Assembly (NCBI RefSeq): GCF_024166365.1 | Contig: NC_064821.1 | Coordinates: 52,479,093-52,543,092 of the forward strand | DNA length: 64,000 bases | Reading direction: 5' to 3' | Source of the DNA: Elephas maximus indicus | Taxonomy: Eukaryota; Chordata; Mammalia; Proboscidea; Elephantidae | In this document: one piece after another, positions 22,379 through 33,880 of the stretch | Layout of the letters: every line of letters begins with the position of its first letter | Numbering within the stretch: position 1 is the first letter of the stretch | Notes under the pieces: generated by a model | What the model was told of the DNA's origin: nothing | The model's input: only the letters and a program-made list of their open reading frames with translations | The model's database searches: none | Translations under genes and position numbers: made by a program

Positions 22379-22854
22379 TGTTGTTTTTAAATCTAATTTT
22401 TTTTTCCTTGAGGGCATGCTTCAGACATAATTCCCTTATACCTCTAAGAACTTCAGTGTGTATTTCCTAAAACAAGAACATTCTGTTACATAACCACAAT
22501 AATATTATCCAAATCAGGAAATCGACGTTGATACAGTACTGTTATCTAATCTATAGACCTTATTCAGATTTTAACTAATTGTCCCACTAACATCCTTTAC
22601 AACAAAAGGAAAACAAATTGTTTCTGGTCTGAGATCCAACCCAGGATCCAGTCCAGTTGGTGGTCATGCCTCTTCCAACTCCTTCAGTCTGACCTTCGGT
22701 CTTTCTTTGTTTCATGACCTTGACATTTTTGAAGAATACAGGACAATTGTTTTGGAGACTATTCCTCAGTTTGGTCCTAGCTTATTCTTAAAGTCCAAAG
22801 ATTGTCACTTCTTGCCACCAAACAAAGGTTCTTCCTCTAACTAAAGTAATAAAT

Positions 22855-23000
22855 GTTTACTATGAAACAGCCTGTGCTAAGGGCTTTATGTGCATCTTTA
22901 CAACAGTCCACTGAGGTGGATACTATTATTATGTCCATTTTACAGATGAGGAAAACTGAGCACAAGAAGGTAGAGGAATTAGGTATTTGGTCCAGAGCTT
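22855..23000 (-). mobile_element. MIR SINE
   Basis: GTGCTAAGGGCTTTATGTGC and CATTTTACAGATGAGGAAAA. Confidence 0.65.
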
Positions 23001-23117
23001 GTGGGTCAGATGATGTGTGTCCATGTAATTTGAACATCCATGTAAAAAAAAACAATGAGGAAGGTGAATCTGCCACCATAAAAAGAATACGTGCAGTTCT
23101 ACAAAAAAAAAAAAAGA

Positions 23118-23272
23118 CCCAGTGCGGTGGAGTCGATTCCGACTCATAGCAACCCTGTAGGACAGAGTAGAACTGCCCCATAGAGTTTCCAAGGAGCGCC
23201 TGGTAGATTTGAACTGCCGACCTTTTGGTTAGCAGCCATAGCACTTAACCTCTATGCCACCAGGGTTTCCAT
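23118..23272 (-). mobile_element. AfroSINE, body-deleted form
   Basis: GTGGAGTCGATTCCGACTCA to CTCTATGCCACCAGGGTTTC. Confidence 0.9.
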
Positions 23273-23319
23273 CAGTTCTACGTATCAAGTACAAATGCCT
23301 TATAATTTGTTTGTGGGGT

Positions 23320-23440
23320 GCACCTGTTCTAGATGCTGGGGACACTTCAGTGAGCACAGCAGAAAAATTCCTGCCTTGATGGAGCTGATGATTCAAAAGG
23401 AGGAGCTGGACAGCAAACAGACAATAATAAACACAGTAAG
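23320..23440 (+). mobile_element. ancient L2/MIR-class repeat
   Basis: GATGCTGGGGACACTTCAGT and CCTGCCTTGATGGAGCTGAT are typical of this class. Confidence 0.45.
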
Positions 23441-23589
23441 TCAGAGGGTGAGAAATTAGAGATAGAGTGTGGGGGCACGGAGTGGGGGTGGTGGTATTAT
23501 GATGTTATATGGGGTGGTTGAGAGGGCACTCAGATAGCTGTTTTCCCTGGGTGCAAAGCCCAAATAGTTCAAGGTCTTGGGAGCCAGAC

Positions 23590-25957
23590 ACAGGACTGGT
23601 GGTTACAGGGTCCTGTGCCATCCTCACGATCACCGCCATGTTTGAGCCCATTGTTGCAGCCACTGTGTCAATCCATCTCACTGAGGGTCTTCCTGTTTTC
23701 CTCTGATCCTCTACTTTACCAAGCATGATGTCCTTCTCCAGGAACTGGTTCCTCCTGATAACGTGTCCAAAGTACATGAGACAGAGTCTCGCCATCCTCA
23801 AAGAGCATTCTGGCTGTACTTCTTCCAAGACAGATTTGTTTCCTCTTCTGGCAATCGGTGGTATATTCAGTATTCTTCACCAACACCGCGATACAAAGGA
23901 GTCAATTCTTCAGTTTTCCTTATTCATTGTCCAGCTTTCATATGCATATGAGGCGATTGAAAATACCATGGCTTGGGTCAGGCTCAACTTAATCCTCAAA
24001 ATGACATCCTTGCTTTTTTTTTTTTTTTTTTAAACACTTTAAAGAGGTCTTTTGTAGCAGATTTGCCCAATGCAATACGTTGTTTGATTTCTTGACTACC
24101 GCTTCCATGCGTATTGATAGTGAATCCAAGTAAAATGAAATCCTTGACAGCTTCGATATTTTCTTCATTTATCATGATGTTTATTGGTCCGTTTGTGAGA
24201 ATTTTTGTTTTCTTTATGTTGAGGTATAATCCATACCGAAGATTGTGGTCTTTGATCTTCCATTAGTGTTTCAAGTCCTCTTTTCTTTCAGCAAGTAAGA
24301 TTGTCCTCTGCATATCATAGATTGTTAATGAGTCTTCCTCCAATCCTGACACCATGTTCTTCTTTAAATAGCCCAGCTTCTCGGATTATTTGCTCAGCAT
24401 ACAGATTGAATAAGCATGGTGACACACACCTTTCCTGATTTTAAACCACACAGTATCCCCCTTGTTCTGTCTGAATGACTGTCTCTTGATCTATGTACAG
24501 ATTTCTCATGAGCGCGATTAAGTGTTTTGTAATTCCCATTCTTTGCTATGTTATTTGTAATTTGTTATGATCCATACAGTCAAATGTCTTTGCATAGTCG
24601 ATAAAACACAGGTACACATCTTTCTGGTTTCTCTGCTTTGAGCCAAGATCCATCTGACATCAGCAATGTTCTCTTCTGAATCCAGCTTAAGTTTCTGGCA
24701 GTTTCCTGTAGATGTACTGCAGCAACCATTTTGAATTGTCTTCAGCAAAATTTTATTTGCATGTGATATGAATGATACTGTTAAATAATTTCTGCGTTCA
24801 GTCGGATCACCTTTCTTTGGAATGGGCACAAGTATAAACCTCTTCCAGTCGGTTGGCCAGGTACCTGTCTTCCAAATTTCTTGGCATACATGACTGAGTG
24901 CTTTCAGCACTGTATCTGCTAGTTGAAACAGCTCAGTTGGTAGTCTGTCAATTCCTGGAGCCATGTTTTTTGCCAGTGTCTTCAGTGCAGCTTGGACTTC
25001 TTCCTTCAATACCATTGGTTCTTGTTCATATGATACCTCCTAAAATGGTTGAATGTCAACCAATTTCTTTTGATATAGTAACTCTGTGTATTCCTTCCAT
25101 CTTCTTTTGATGCTTTCTGTGTTGTTCAATATTTTTCCCATAGAATCCTTCAATATTACAACTCAAGGCTTGACTTTTCAGTTCTTTCTGCTTGAAAAAT
25201 GCCAAGTTCTAACTCCAGGTCTCTGCACATTTCATTATGATAGTTTATTTTGTCTTCTTGAGTCACCTTTGAAATCTTTTGCTTAACTCTTTTACTTCAT
25301 TTCTTCATTCTTTTTAGGCACTCTACGTTCAAGAGCAAATTTCAGAGTCTCTTCTGACATCCATTTTGGTCTTTCTTTTTAATGACCTTTTGCTTTCTTC
25401 ATGTATGATGTCCTTGATATCACTTCACAACTGGTCTGGTGGTCTTCAGTCATTAGTATTCGGTGCATCAAATCTATTCTTGAGATGGTCTCTAAATTCA
25501 GGTGGGATACACTCAAGGTTGTATTTTGGCTCTTGTGGACTTGTTCTAATTTTCTTCTGCTTCAACTTGAACTTGGATATGAGCAATTGATGGTGTGTTC
25601 CCTAGTCGGCCCCTGGCCTTGTCCTGCCTGATGATATTGTGCTTCTCCATCATCTCTTTCCAAGATGTAGTTGATTTGATTCCTGTGAATTCCATCCAAT
25701 GAGATCCACGTGTATAGTTGCTGTTTATGTTGTTGAAAAAAGAATTTGCAATGAATAGGTTGTTGGTCTTGCAAAATTCTATCTTGGGATCTCCAATGCT
25801 GTATCTGTCACCAAGGCCAAATTTGCCAACTACTGATCCTTCTTTGCTGCTGACTTTTGCTTTCCAATCATCAGTAATTATCAGTGAATCTTGATTGCAT
25901 GTCTGCTCAATTTCAGACTACAAAAGTTGGTGAAAATCTTCAATTTCTTCATCTTTG
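23590..25957 (-). mobile_element. RTE LINE, 5'-truncated
   Basis: The 3' end is near 23590 and the truncated 5' end lies in the endonuclease region near 25957. The RT frame at 24551-25015 contains NMAPGIDRLPTELFQLADT and PIPKKGDPTERRNYLTVSFIS. An A-rich run at 24016-24032 (T on plus) interrupts it. Stops are frequent. Confidence 0.87.
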
Positions 25958-26065
25958 GAAGCAGTTTGCCAGGCGTGTCTTCTGGGGTGCCTCTGGGTGT
26001 GTTCAGATAGCCAATCTTTTGGCTAGTAGTCAAAAGCTTAACATTTTGCGCTACCCAGGGATTCC
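25958..26065 (-). mobile_element. AfroSINE head fragment
   Basis: GGAAGCAGTTTGCCAGGCGT through TTTGCGCTACCCAGGGATTC; the tail is missing where it abuts the RTE. Confidence 0.7.
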
Positions 26066-26334
26066 TTCCACACTTGGTAACAAGCGTTTAAGGGTACATT
26101 ATCAAACACTCCTGCTCTGGACTTGTTCTGTCCATCTGCAGGGCAACAAAGGAATTTTAGTAGCTTCCATGCCTTTTTTCCATGCCAGCCCCCATCTAGA
26201 GTTTGTCACACCTAAGACAGGACCCTGGTTTATCAGGGCTGACAAGGCTGTGTGGTGGAGAATGATGGTAATGACCCCCCAGGATATAATCCTTAACACC
26301 CAGTTAAAAGGTGGAGAATTGTACAGCAATCAGA

Positions 26335-26475
26335 CACATAGGTTCTGGATCAGGTTTCTAGGGTTAGATTTCAGCTCTAACTGGACTCCCTTGCTATATG
26401 ACCTCGGGCAAGTTACTTAACCTTTCTGTACCTCAGTTTCCTTGGATATAAAATGGGCATGATGCTAATTACACT
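26335..26475 (+). mobile_element. MIR SINE
   Basis: GGCAAGTTACTTAACCTTTC and CTCAGTTTCCTTGGATATAA. Confidence 0.8.
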
Positions 26476-26482
26476 ACTATCC

Positions 26483-26866
26483 GTTGTTGCTGTTGTTGTT
26501 AGTTACCTTCGAGTCAACTCCTACTTGTGTAGGTGACCCCACGTACAACAGAATCAAACAGTTGCCCGGTCGTACACCATCTTCATGATCATTGACATGT
26601 TTGAGCCCATTGTTGTGACTTTTGTGTAGTATCTTCTAAACTAGGGGGCTCATCTCCCAGCACTATGTCAGACAATAGTCTATTGTGCTCCAGAGGGTTT
26701 TCATTGGTTAATTTTTGGAATTAAATCGCCAGCTCTTTCTTCCTAGTCTGTGTTAGCCTGGATCTCTGCTGACATCTGTTCATCCTGGGTGACCCTGCTG
26801 GTATTTGAAATACTAGTGACAGAGCTTCTAGCATCATAGCAACACATGAGTCATGACAGTCTGACA
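26483..26866 (-). mobile_element. internally deleted RTE, different junction
   Basis: The 3' tail (26483-26625) is joined to a longer piece of the 5'UTR (26626-26866, including GGGGGCTCATCTCCCAGCAC). The deletion endpoint differs from the other two copies. Confidence 0.7.
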
Positions 26867-28079
26867 AAGTGACATGCTTAGAACGGCTCTAGAAAATGCT
26901 GCGTGTTTGTTAAATATTTGCCAGACGAATTACGGAGGACATACCTTTGGATGTGAAACCCCTCCAAGTTTCTACTTCAGGCAAAACGGCCTATTCACTG
27001 CTTGCCTCACCCTGCCTCCAAGTGGAAGCTCACACCCCTGGAAAGTTCTCGGCTGCACATTGCTGAGGTTTTTTCCAGCCAGCACCTCAGAAGTCCTGGT
27101 GAGTGTCTGGGTTTCTCCCTCCCTCCCAGGACTCGCCCAGCCTCACCATGGGAGACCTCCCAGGCCAGGCTGGAATTGCTGCCTGGGCCCAAATACAAGT
27201 CACATGGCCTGTGTTCTCAAGGGCTGTGCCCCCTGAATTCTTGGAATTCTTGGCTAGCGGGAGTGCCCCAAGGGGTCCACTCCCAGGGCTGGGTGAGCTG
27301 CCTGATTTACAGTGAGGGGGCGCTGCATGCAGCCAGAGGGTGGGGAGCGGTGGGGAGCGGGCACCAAGGCCAAAGATTCTAGTGTGCGGTGAGACTAAGG
27401 CATTCTGTTGGGGCTCAGGGCCCACCTCATTGTCCCCAGACACTCTGGGGCCCGCTGGAGATGCCAGGCACTGCAAGTTGGTGTCCCAGAGTTCCGTCCT
27501 GTGCAGAGGGTGGGAGATAGGAGGGCCCATGTCACCTGGGACACCCCTGCTAATGTGGCCACATCTGCAGCATCACTCCTGAGGGACCCAGTGAGGCGGG
27601 GGACTCGTGGGCCCTTCGAACTGGTTTGACGCTTTGCTGCCTATGTCTGTGACCTGGACAAGTTCCTCAGCCTCCTTGAACCTCAGCTTTCTCATCTGTA
27701 AAATGGAATTCATAACACTACCCCCCAGGACAGGTGAAATTCTAAGCCACCAACTTGCTGCACTTTGTGTCCCCAGGAGGCCTGGTGGAAGCTGGCTCCT
27801 TTTGAGGAGGCACCATTTTGCCACCCAGAATCCCTTGTACTGTTTTTCTCCACTGGACTCCATGTTTTGGAAGCCGTTACTCTACAAACCCACTGTGCTC
27901 AGTGATGCTCACTGTGTCTCCTGGTTTCTAGTAACAAAAGGCACCCTCAGCTCAGTTTTGTTTGGCCAGTGGCAGAGAGCTTCTCTCTGTGAAGCACTGG
28001 CCTTGGAAGGCAGGGACATCCTGGGGGGCAGGTGCTTCCTGGTCAGGTCCTGAGCCCTTGGCGAAGCCCTTCTACCTTC
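26867..28079. other. GC-richer intergenic stretch
   Basis: Contains one MIR (27640-27740) and otherwise no recognised feature. Frames of 120-148 codons on both strands overlap each other and look like chance in GC-rich DNA. Confidence 0.5.
27640..27740 (+). mobile_element. MIR SINE fragment
   Basis: CCTCAGCTTTCTCATCTGTA followed by AAATGGAATTCATAA. Confidence 0.7.
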
Positions 28080-28490
28080 TGGCTCAGTAATTGTGGGCAA
28101 GTTAGTCCAGCAATTGAGGCCTCAGTGTTCTCATCTATCAAATGGGTATGACACCAGTGCCCATCTCACAGGGCTATTGTGGGAATGAATGAAATTCACA
28201 CAGTAAGGCACTTAATGGAGTCCCTGGGTGGTGCAAATAGTTAACACAGTCAGCTGCTAACTGAAAGCTTAGAGGTTTGCTTCCACCCAGAGGCACCTCA
28301 GAAGGAAGCCCTGGCGATCTACTTCCAAAAAAAATCCGTCATTGAAAACCCTCGGAGCACAGTTCTACTCCGACACACATAGGGTTGCCACGAGTCAGAA
28401 CTGACTGAGCAGCAACTGCTTTTTTTTGTTTTCTTTTTGTTTAAGGCACTTAACAACTACGCCTGGCTCGTAGTAGCATTTAACCAATGT
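28080..28490 (+). mobile_element. MIR SINE split by an AfroSINE
   Basis: GTTCTCATCTATCAAATGGG lies before and GGCACTTAACAACTACGCCT after the SINE at 28216-28441. Confidence 0.75.
28216..28441 (+). mobile_element. AfroSINE inserted in a MIR
   Basis: TAAGGCACTTAA repeats at 28204-28215 and 28442-28453 as target-site duplication; MIR sequence continues on both sides. Confidence 0.9.
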
Positions 28491-29667
28491 GGGCCTTCTT
28501 TATTATTATTATTGTTATTGTTGTTGCTGTTATCATTAAATTGCTAGGAGAACTGCATGAAATTAGCACACAGTCCCTCATACTTGGCCAAAACTGTTCT
28601 TCGCCTTTGTTGGGTCCTAGCACTGTGTGATCCTGGGAAAGCAATGCAATCTTGCAGAGTCTCAGTTTGATACCTATGTATTCTCCTGGAGTGGTTGTTG
28701 ATAGGACATGTGCTTGGCGTGGGAGTCCCCAGTACCTGGCATCCATATGTTAACTGTGTTACTACCTTGAGCACCTGGCATTCTAGCTACAAGGAACCCC
28801 ACCCGATGTGGCCAACAGCCTGTAATCCTTATCTCATCTGGCTTTTGGGACTATCAGAAGGATGCCACACATTCCCACTGCTGTCCTCCGTGGTCTGAAG
28901 TCCCCCACTCAAGCAAAATCCAAGACCTCAGTGAAGCTCAATGGGGCAGGGATGATGGGAAGAGAAGGATCTGGGAGCTTAAGCCCCACAGCACTATGCT
29001 TTCCTTGTCCTATTTGTTGCCTGGAGACACATATTTGGTAGAGGAAAGAATACTGGTTAAGCGTGGACTCAGGAGTCAGACTGCTTGGATCAAATCCCTG
29101 CCTCAGTGCTTATTAACTGTCAGTCCTCAGTCCAGGGCAGCCCCTCTTTGAGCCTCAGATTTCCTCATCTGTCACATGAGGATAGTGATATCCTATGGAC
29201 TTCTAATCAAGAGTCACTGAGATAATATTCTTCCAGCACTTAGCACATGGTAGATGCTCAGTAAATATTACTATTTTCCAGTAGGTTCAATCCCTTCTCT
29301 TTCCTCTCTGGAATATGATATAGCAGCGGGGTCTCTGTCTGCTGGCCTTCCTGGATCAAGCCCATTGCCCACTCCATCTCCTGGTCTGAAGTTTCTCTCC
29401 CCTAGAGGGAGCCCAGCTGTGTCCCCAGACACCAAGAGGGAGCTTGCTAGATGAGAACCACAACAAATGCTAATGTTTCCAAGACAAGACTCGACTTATC
29501 TGCCTCTTACCATCCGCAGTACAGTAAAGCCACCTGCTTACAGGCTAGAAGTTAATTGGTTCTTTGACTAATTATTTACATCCAAATTCACAGAATAGAG
29601 GTGCTCATCATCACAACGTCTACCACTGTGCGTTGCCTTATTCTCAGGCCCAGCATCCCAGCATTGA
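28491..29667. other. intergenic, partly unique
   Basis: A short ATT-rich run at 28500-28540, one MIR (29045-29280) and otherwise nothing recognised. Confidence 0.45.
29045..29280 (+). mobile_element. MIR SINE
   Basis: GGACTCAGGAGTCAGACTGC, CTCATCTGTCACATGAGGAT and the end CATGGTAGATGCTCAGTAAA make it nearly full length. Confidence 0.78.
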
Positions 29668-29995
29668 GGCATGAGGTGTTGGTGGTTCAGTGGTAGAATT
29701 CTTGCTTTCCATATGGGGGACCTGAGTTTGATTCCTGGCCAATGCATGTCATGTGCAGCCAGTGGAGGCTTGCTTGTTTCTATGATGCCGAGCACATTCC
29801 AGCAGAGCTTCCAGGCTAAGATGGACCAAGAAGAAAGGCTTGGTGATTTAGTTCTGAAAATCAGCTGGAGAAAGCCCTATGGATCACAATGGTTTGATCC
29901 GTACCTATCATGGGGATGATGTAGGACTGGGCAGTGTTTCGTTCCCTTGTACACGGCGTTTGGTTTCCTTCTTTCTCTTCAGGCATCAACTCAAT
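29668..29995 (+). mobile_element. tRNA-Gly-headed SINE
   Basis: GGTGGTTCAGTGGTAGAATT and GAGTTTGATTCCTGGCCAAT show the tRNA-Gly-like head. The tail GGACTGGGCAGTGTTTCGTT is RTE 3' sequence. Confidence 0.75.
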
Positions 29996-30029
29996 GGCAG
30001 CTAGCAACAAGTAGCAGTATCGTGGAGTG

Positions 30030-30175
30030 GTTAAGAGCCAAGGTTCCAGAGCCAACGTATCAGGTTTCAATCCTGATTCTACCATGTATTAGATGTGGAT
30101 CCAGGATAGGTAGGTCACCCAAGTTCTCTAACTCCTCATTTCTTCATTGGTAAAACAGGTGCTAATAATGCACCT
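30030..30175 (+). mobile_element. MIR SINE
   Basis: AGAGCCAAGGTTCCAGAGCC and CATTGGTAAAACAGGTGCTA. Confidence 0.6.
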
Positions 30176-30283
30176 GCCTTTACGGCTTGTTAATATTTTT
30201 AGGAGGGTGATGAATTAATAACAGTCAGCGTTTACTGCGGATTTACTATGTGCTAGACATTGATCTAATAACTTTTTCTTTAA

Positions 30284-30496
30284 TTATGCTTTAAGTGAAA
30301 GTTTACAGTGCAAATTACTTTCCCATTCAAAAATTTATACGCAGATTGTTTTGTGACGTTGGTTGAAATTCCCACGGTGTGTCAGCATTTTCCCTCTTTC
30401 CACCCCAGATTTCCTGTGTCTATTCATCTGGTTTTCCTGCCCCTTCCTGCCTTCTCGTCTTTGCTTTAGGCCAGGTGTCGCCCATTTGGTCTCATC
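30284..30496 (-). mobile_element. L1 3'UTR fragment
   Basis: GCTTTAAGTGAAAGTTTACA matches the L1 3'UTR at 37.56 kb. It is cut at the right by the RTE. Confidence 0.75.
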
Positions 30497-31262
30497 AGTT
30501 GTTGTTAGTAGGTGCCCTCAAGTGGGTTCTGATTCATAGCGACCCTATGTACAACAGAATGAAACGCTACCCGGTCCTGTACCATCCTCACAATTGTTGC
30601 TATGCTTGAACCCATTGTCGCAGCCACTGCGTCAATCCGTCTCGTTGAGGGTCTTCCTCTTTTTCGCTGACCCTCTACTGAGTATGATGTCCTTCTCCAG
30701 GGATTGATCACTCCTGATAACATATCCAAAGTATGTGAGATGTAGTCTTGTCATTCTTGCTTCTAAGGAGCATTCCGGTTGTACTTCCTTCACGGCAGAT
30801 TTGTTCGTTCTTTTGGCAGTCTATAGTATATTCAATATTCTTCTCCAAAGACTTTTTCATGGCAAATACCTTTTTTCAACAACATAAACAGCGACTATAC
30901 AGGTGGACCTCGCCGGATGGAATACACAGGAATCAAATCGACTACATCTGTGAAAAGAGACAATGGAGAAGCTCAATATTAGTCAGAACAAGACCAGTGG
31001 CCAACTGTGGAAGAGACCATTAATTGCTTGTATGCAAGTTCAAGCTGAAGTAAGAGAAAATTAGAACAAGTCTACGAGAGCTGAAGTACGATCTTGAGTA
31101 TATCCCACTTGAATTTAGAGACCATTTCAAGAATAAATAAGATGCATTGAACGCTAATGACTGAAGACCAGACGAGCTGTGGAATGACATCTAGGACCTC
31201 ACACATGAAGAAAGAAAGAGGTCATTAAGAAGACGGAAAAGATATGGTCACTTGTTCTTCAA
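30497..31262 (-). mobile_element. RTE LINE with inverted 5' segment
   Basis: 30497-30848 is the RTE 3' end on the minus strand. From about 30849 to 31262 the endonuclease/linker region reads on the plus strand (GACTTTTTCATGGCAAATACC onward). The arrangement fits twin priming. Confidence 0.8.
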
Positions 31263-31301
31263 CAAAGGCCCAAAGTCCATTAAATGGGAAAAGACAGTAT
31301 C

Positions 31302-32165
31302 TTTATTTATTTATTGTACTTTAGATGAAAGTTTAGAGAACAAACTAGCTTCTCATTAAACAGTTAGTACATATATTGTTTTATGACATTGGTTAACAAC
31401 CCCACAACATGTCAACACTCTGCCTTCTCAAACTTGGGTTCCCTATTACCAGCTTTCCTGTTCCCTCTTGCCTTCTAGTCCTTGCCCCTGGGCTGGTGTA
31501 CCCCTTTAGTCTCATTTTGTTTTATGGGCCAGTCTAATCTTTGGCTGAAGGGTGAACCTTGGGAGTGACTTCATTACTGACCTGAAAGAGTGGTCGGGGC
31601 CATACTCTTAGGGTTTCTCTAGTCTTACTCAGGCCAGTAAGTCTGGACCTTTTTTTTTTTTTTTTGTGAGTTGGAATTTTGTTCTACATTTTCCTCAAGC
31701 TCTGTCTGGGACGCCCTGTTGTGATCCGTGTCAGAGCAGTCAGTAGTAGTAGCTGGTTACCATCTGGTTGTACTGGGCTCAGTCTGGTGGAAGCCATGGT
31801 AGTTGTGGTCCATTAGTCCTTTGGACTCATCCTTCCCTTGTGTCTTCAGTTTTCTTCATTTTCCCTTGCTCCTGAAGGGATGAGACCAGTGGAGTATCTT
31901 AAATGGCTCCTACAGACCCCTGGCACTGCTCACAAAAGTAGGATGAAAAACATTTTCTTTATAAATGATGTTATGCCAGTTGAGCTAGATGTTCCCTGGA
32001 CCATGGTCCCCACAGCCCTCAGCCCAGCAATTCAGTCCCTCAGGGAGTTTGGATGTATCAATGGAGTTTCTATGACCTTGCCTTGTACAAGTTGTGCTGG
32101 CTTCAACACTATTGGGTACTGTCTTATCCTTCACCAAATTATCACTTATCTATTAAAAGAAAGTT
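31302..32165 (-). mobile_element. diverged L1 3'UTR
   Basis: GTACTTTAGATGAAAGTTTA start and GCCAGTAAGTCTGGACC block correspond in order to the 37.6-38.5-kb 3'UTR, with a T run at 31650-31666. Confidence 0.7.
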
Positions 32166-32166
32166 T

Positions 32167-33880
32167 TTTAAAAAAAATTGTGCTTTAAGTGAAAGTTTAT
32201 AAATCAAGTCAGTCTCTCACACAAAAACTTATGTACACCTTGCTATGTACTCTTAGCTGCTCTCCCCATAATGAGACAGTACACTTCTCTCCACCCTGTA
32301 TTCCCTGTGTCCATTCAGCCAGCTCCTGTCCCCCTCTGTCTTCTCACCTCACCTCCAAACAGGAGCTGCCCACATAGTCTCATGTGTCTACCTGAGCCAA
32401 GGAGCTTACTCCTCACCAGTATTATTTTCCGTCTTATAGTCCAGTCCAATCCCTGTCTCAAGAGTTAGCTTCGGGAATGGTTCCAGTTTTGGGCTAACAG
32501 AGGATCCGGGGACCATGACCTCCTGGGTCCCTCTAATTTTAGTCAGACCATTAAGTCTGGTCTTTTTTATGAAAATTTGAGGTCTGCATCCCACTGTTCT
32601 CCTGCTCCACCAAGGATTCTCTGCACATATTCCCTGTCAGGGCAGTCATGGGTTGTAGCACCATCTAGTTCTTCTGGTCTCAGGCTGGTGTAGTCTCTGG
32701 TTTGTGTAGCCCTTTCTGTCTCTTGGGCTCATATTTACCTTGTGTCTTTGGTGTTCTTCATTCTTCTTTGCTCCAGGTGGGCTGAGACCAATTGATGCAT
32801 CTTATATGGCCACTTGCTAGTATTTAAGACCGCAGACATCCCTCACCAAAGTGGGATGCAGAATGCTTTCTTAATACATTTTGTTATACCAGTTGACCTA
32901 GACGTCCCCTGAAACCATGGTCCGCAGACCCCCACCCCTGCTACTCTGGCCTTCGAAGTGTTTGATTGTATTCAGGAAACTGCTTTTGGTTTAGTCCAGT
33001 TGTGCTGACCTCTTCTGTATTGTTTTGTCTTTACCTTCACCTAAAATAGCTCTTGTCTACTCTCTAATTAGTGAATACCCCTCTCCCTCCCTCCCCACAC
33101 TCATAACCATCGAAGAATATTTTCTTCTGTGTTTAAACACTTCCTTGAGTTTTTATAATAGTGGTCTCATTCAATATTTGTCCTTTTGCAACTAATTCCA
33201 CTTAGCATAATGCCTTCCAGACTCCTCCATGTTATGAGATGTTTCACGGATTCATCATTGTTCTTAATCATTGCGTAGTATTGTATTATGTGAATATGCA
33301 TACCATAATTTATTTATCCATTCATCAGTTGATGGGCACCTTGGTGGCTTCCATCTTTTTGCTATTGTAAACAGTGCTGCAGTGAACATGGATGTGCATA
33401 TATCTGTTCGTGTGAAGGCTCATGTTTTTCTAGGATACAGATACATAGACCAATGGAACAGAATTGAGAAGCCATCACATACGAGCAGCTGATATTTGAC
33501 AAAGGCCCAAAGTCTGTTAAATGGGGAAAAGACAGTCTCTTTAACAAATGGTGCTGGCAAACCTGGATATCCATCTGCAAAAAATGAAATAGGGCTTATA
33601 CCTTACACCATACACAAAAACTAATTCAAAATGGATCGAAGACCTAAATATAGAACCAAAAACTATAAAGATCATAGAAGAAAAAATACAGTCAATGCTA
33701 GAGGCCTTACTACATGTCATAAACAGGATACAAACCATAATTAACACAAACACCAGAAGATAAGCTAGTTAAGTGGAATTGCCTAAAAATTAAACACTTA
33801 AAAAAAAAAAGTGGAATTGCCTAAAAATTAAACACTTAGGCTCATGAAAAGACTTTACCGAAAGAGTAAAAAGAGAACCT
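32167..33880 (-). mobile_element. L1 3' end with inverted 5' segment
   Basis: 3'UTR and ORF2 end run to about 33427 on the minus strand. Then 33428-33880 carries upstream ORF2 sequence on the plus strand (TACATAGACCAATGGAACAG). This is twin-priming structure. A 38-base spaced duplication of GTGGAATTGCCTAAAAATTA lies at 33773 and 33811. Confidence 0.78.

Noticed and set aside
26874-28053. frames of 120-178 codons around 26-28 kb
   Set aside because: Overlapping frames in all directions in GC-rich DNA; some include RTE or MIR sequence.
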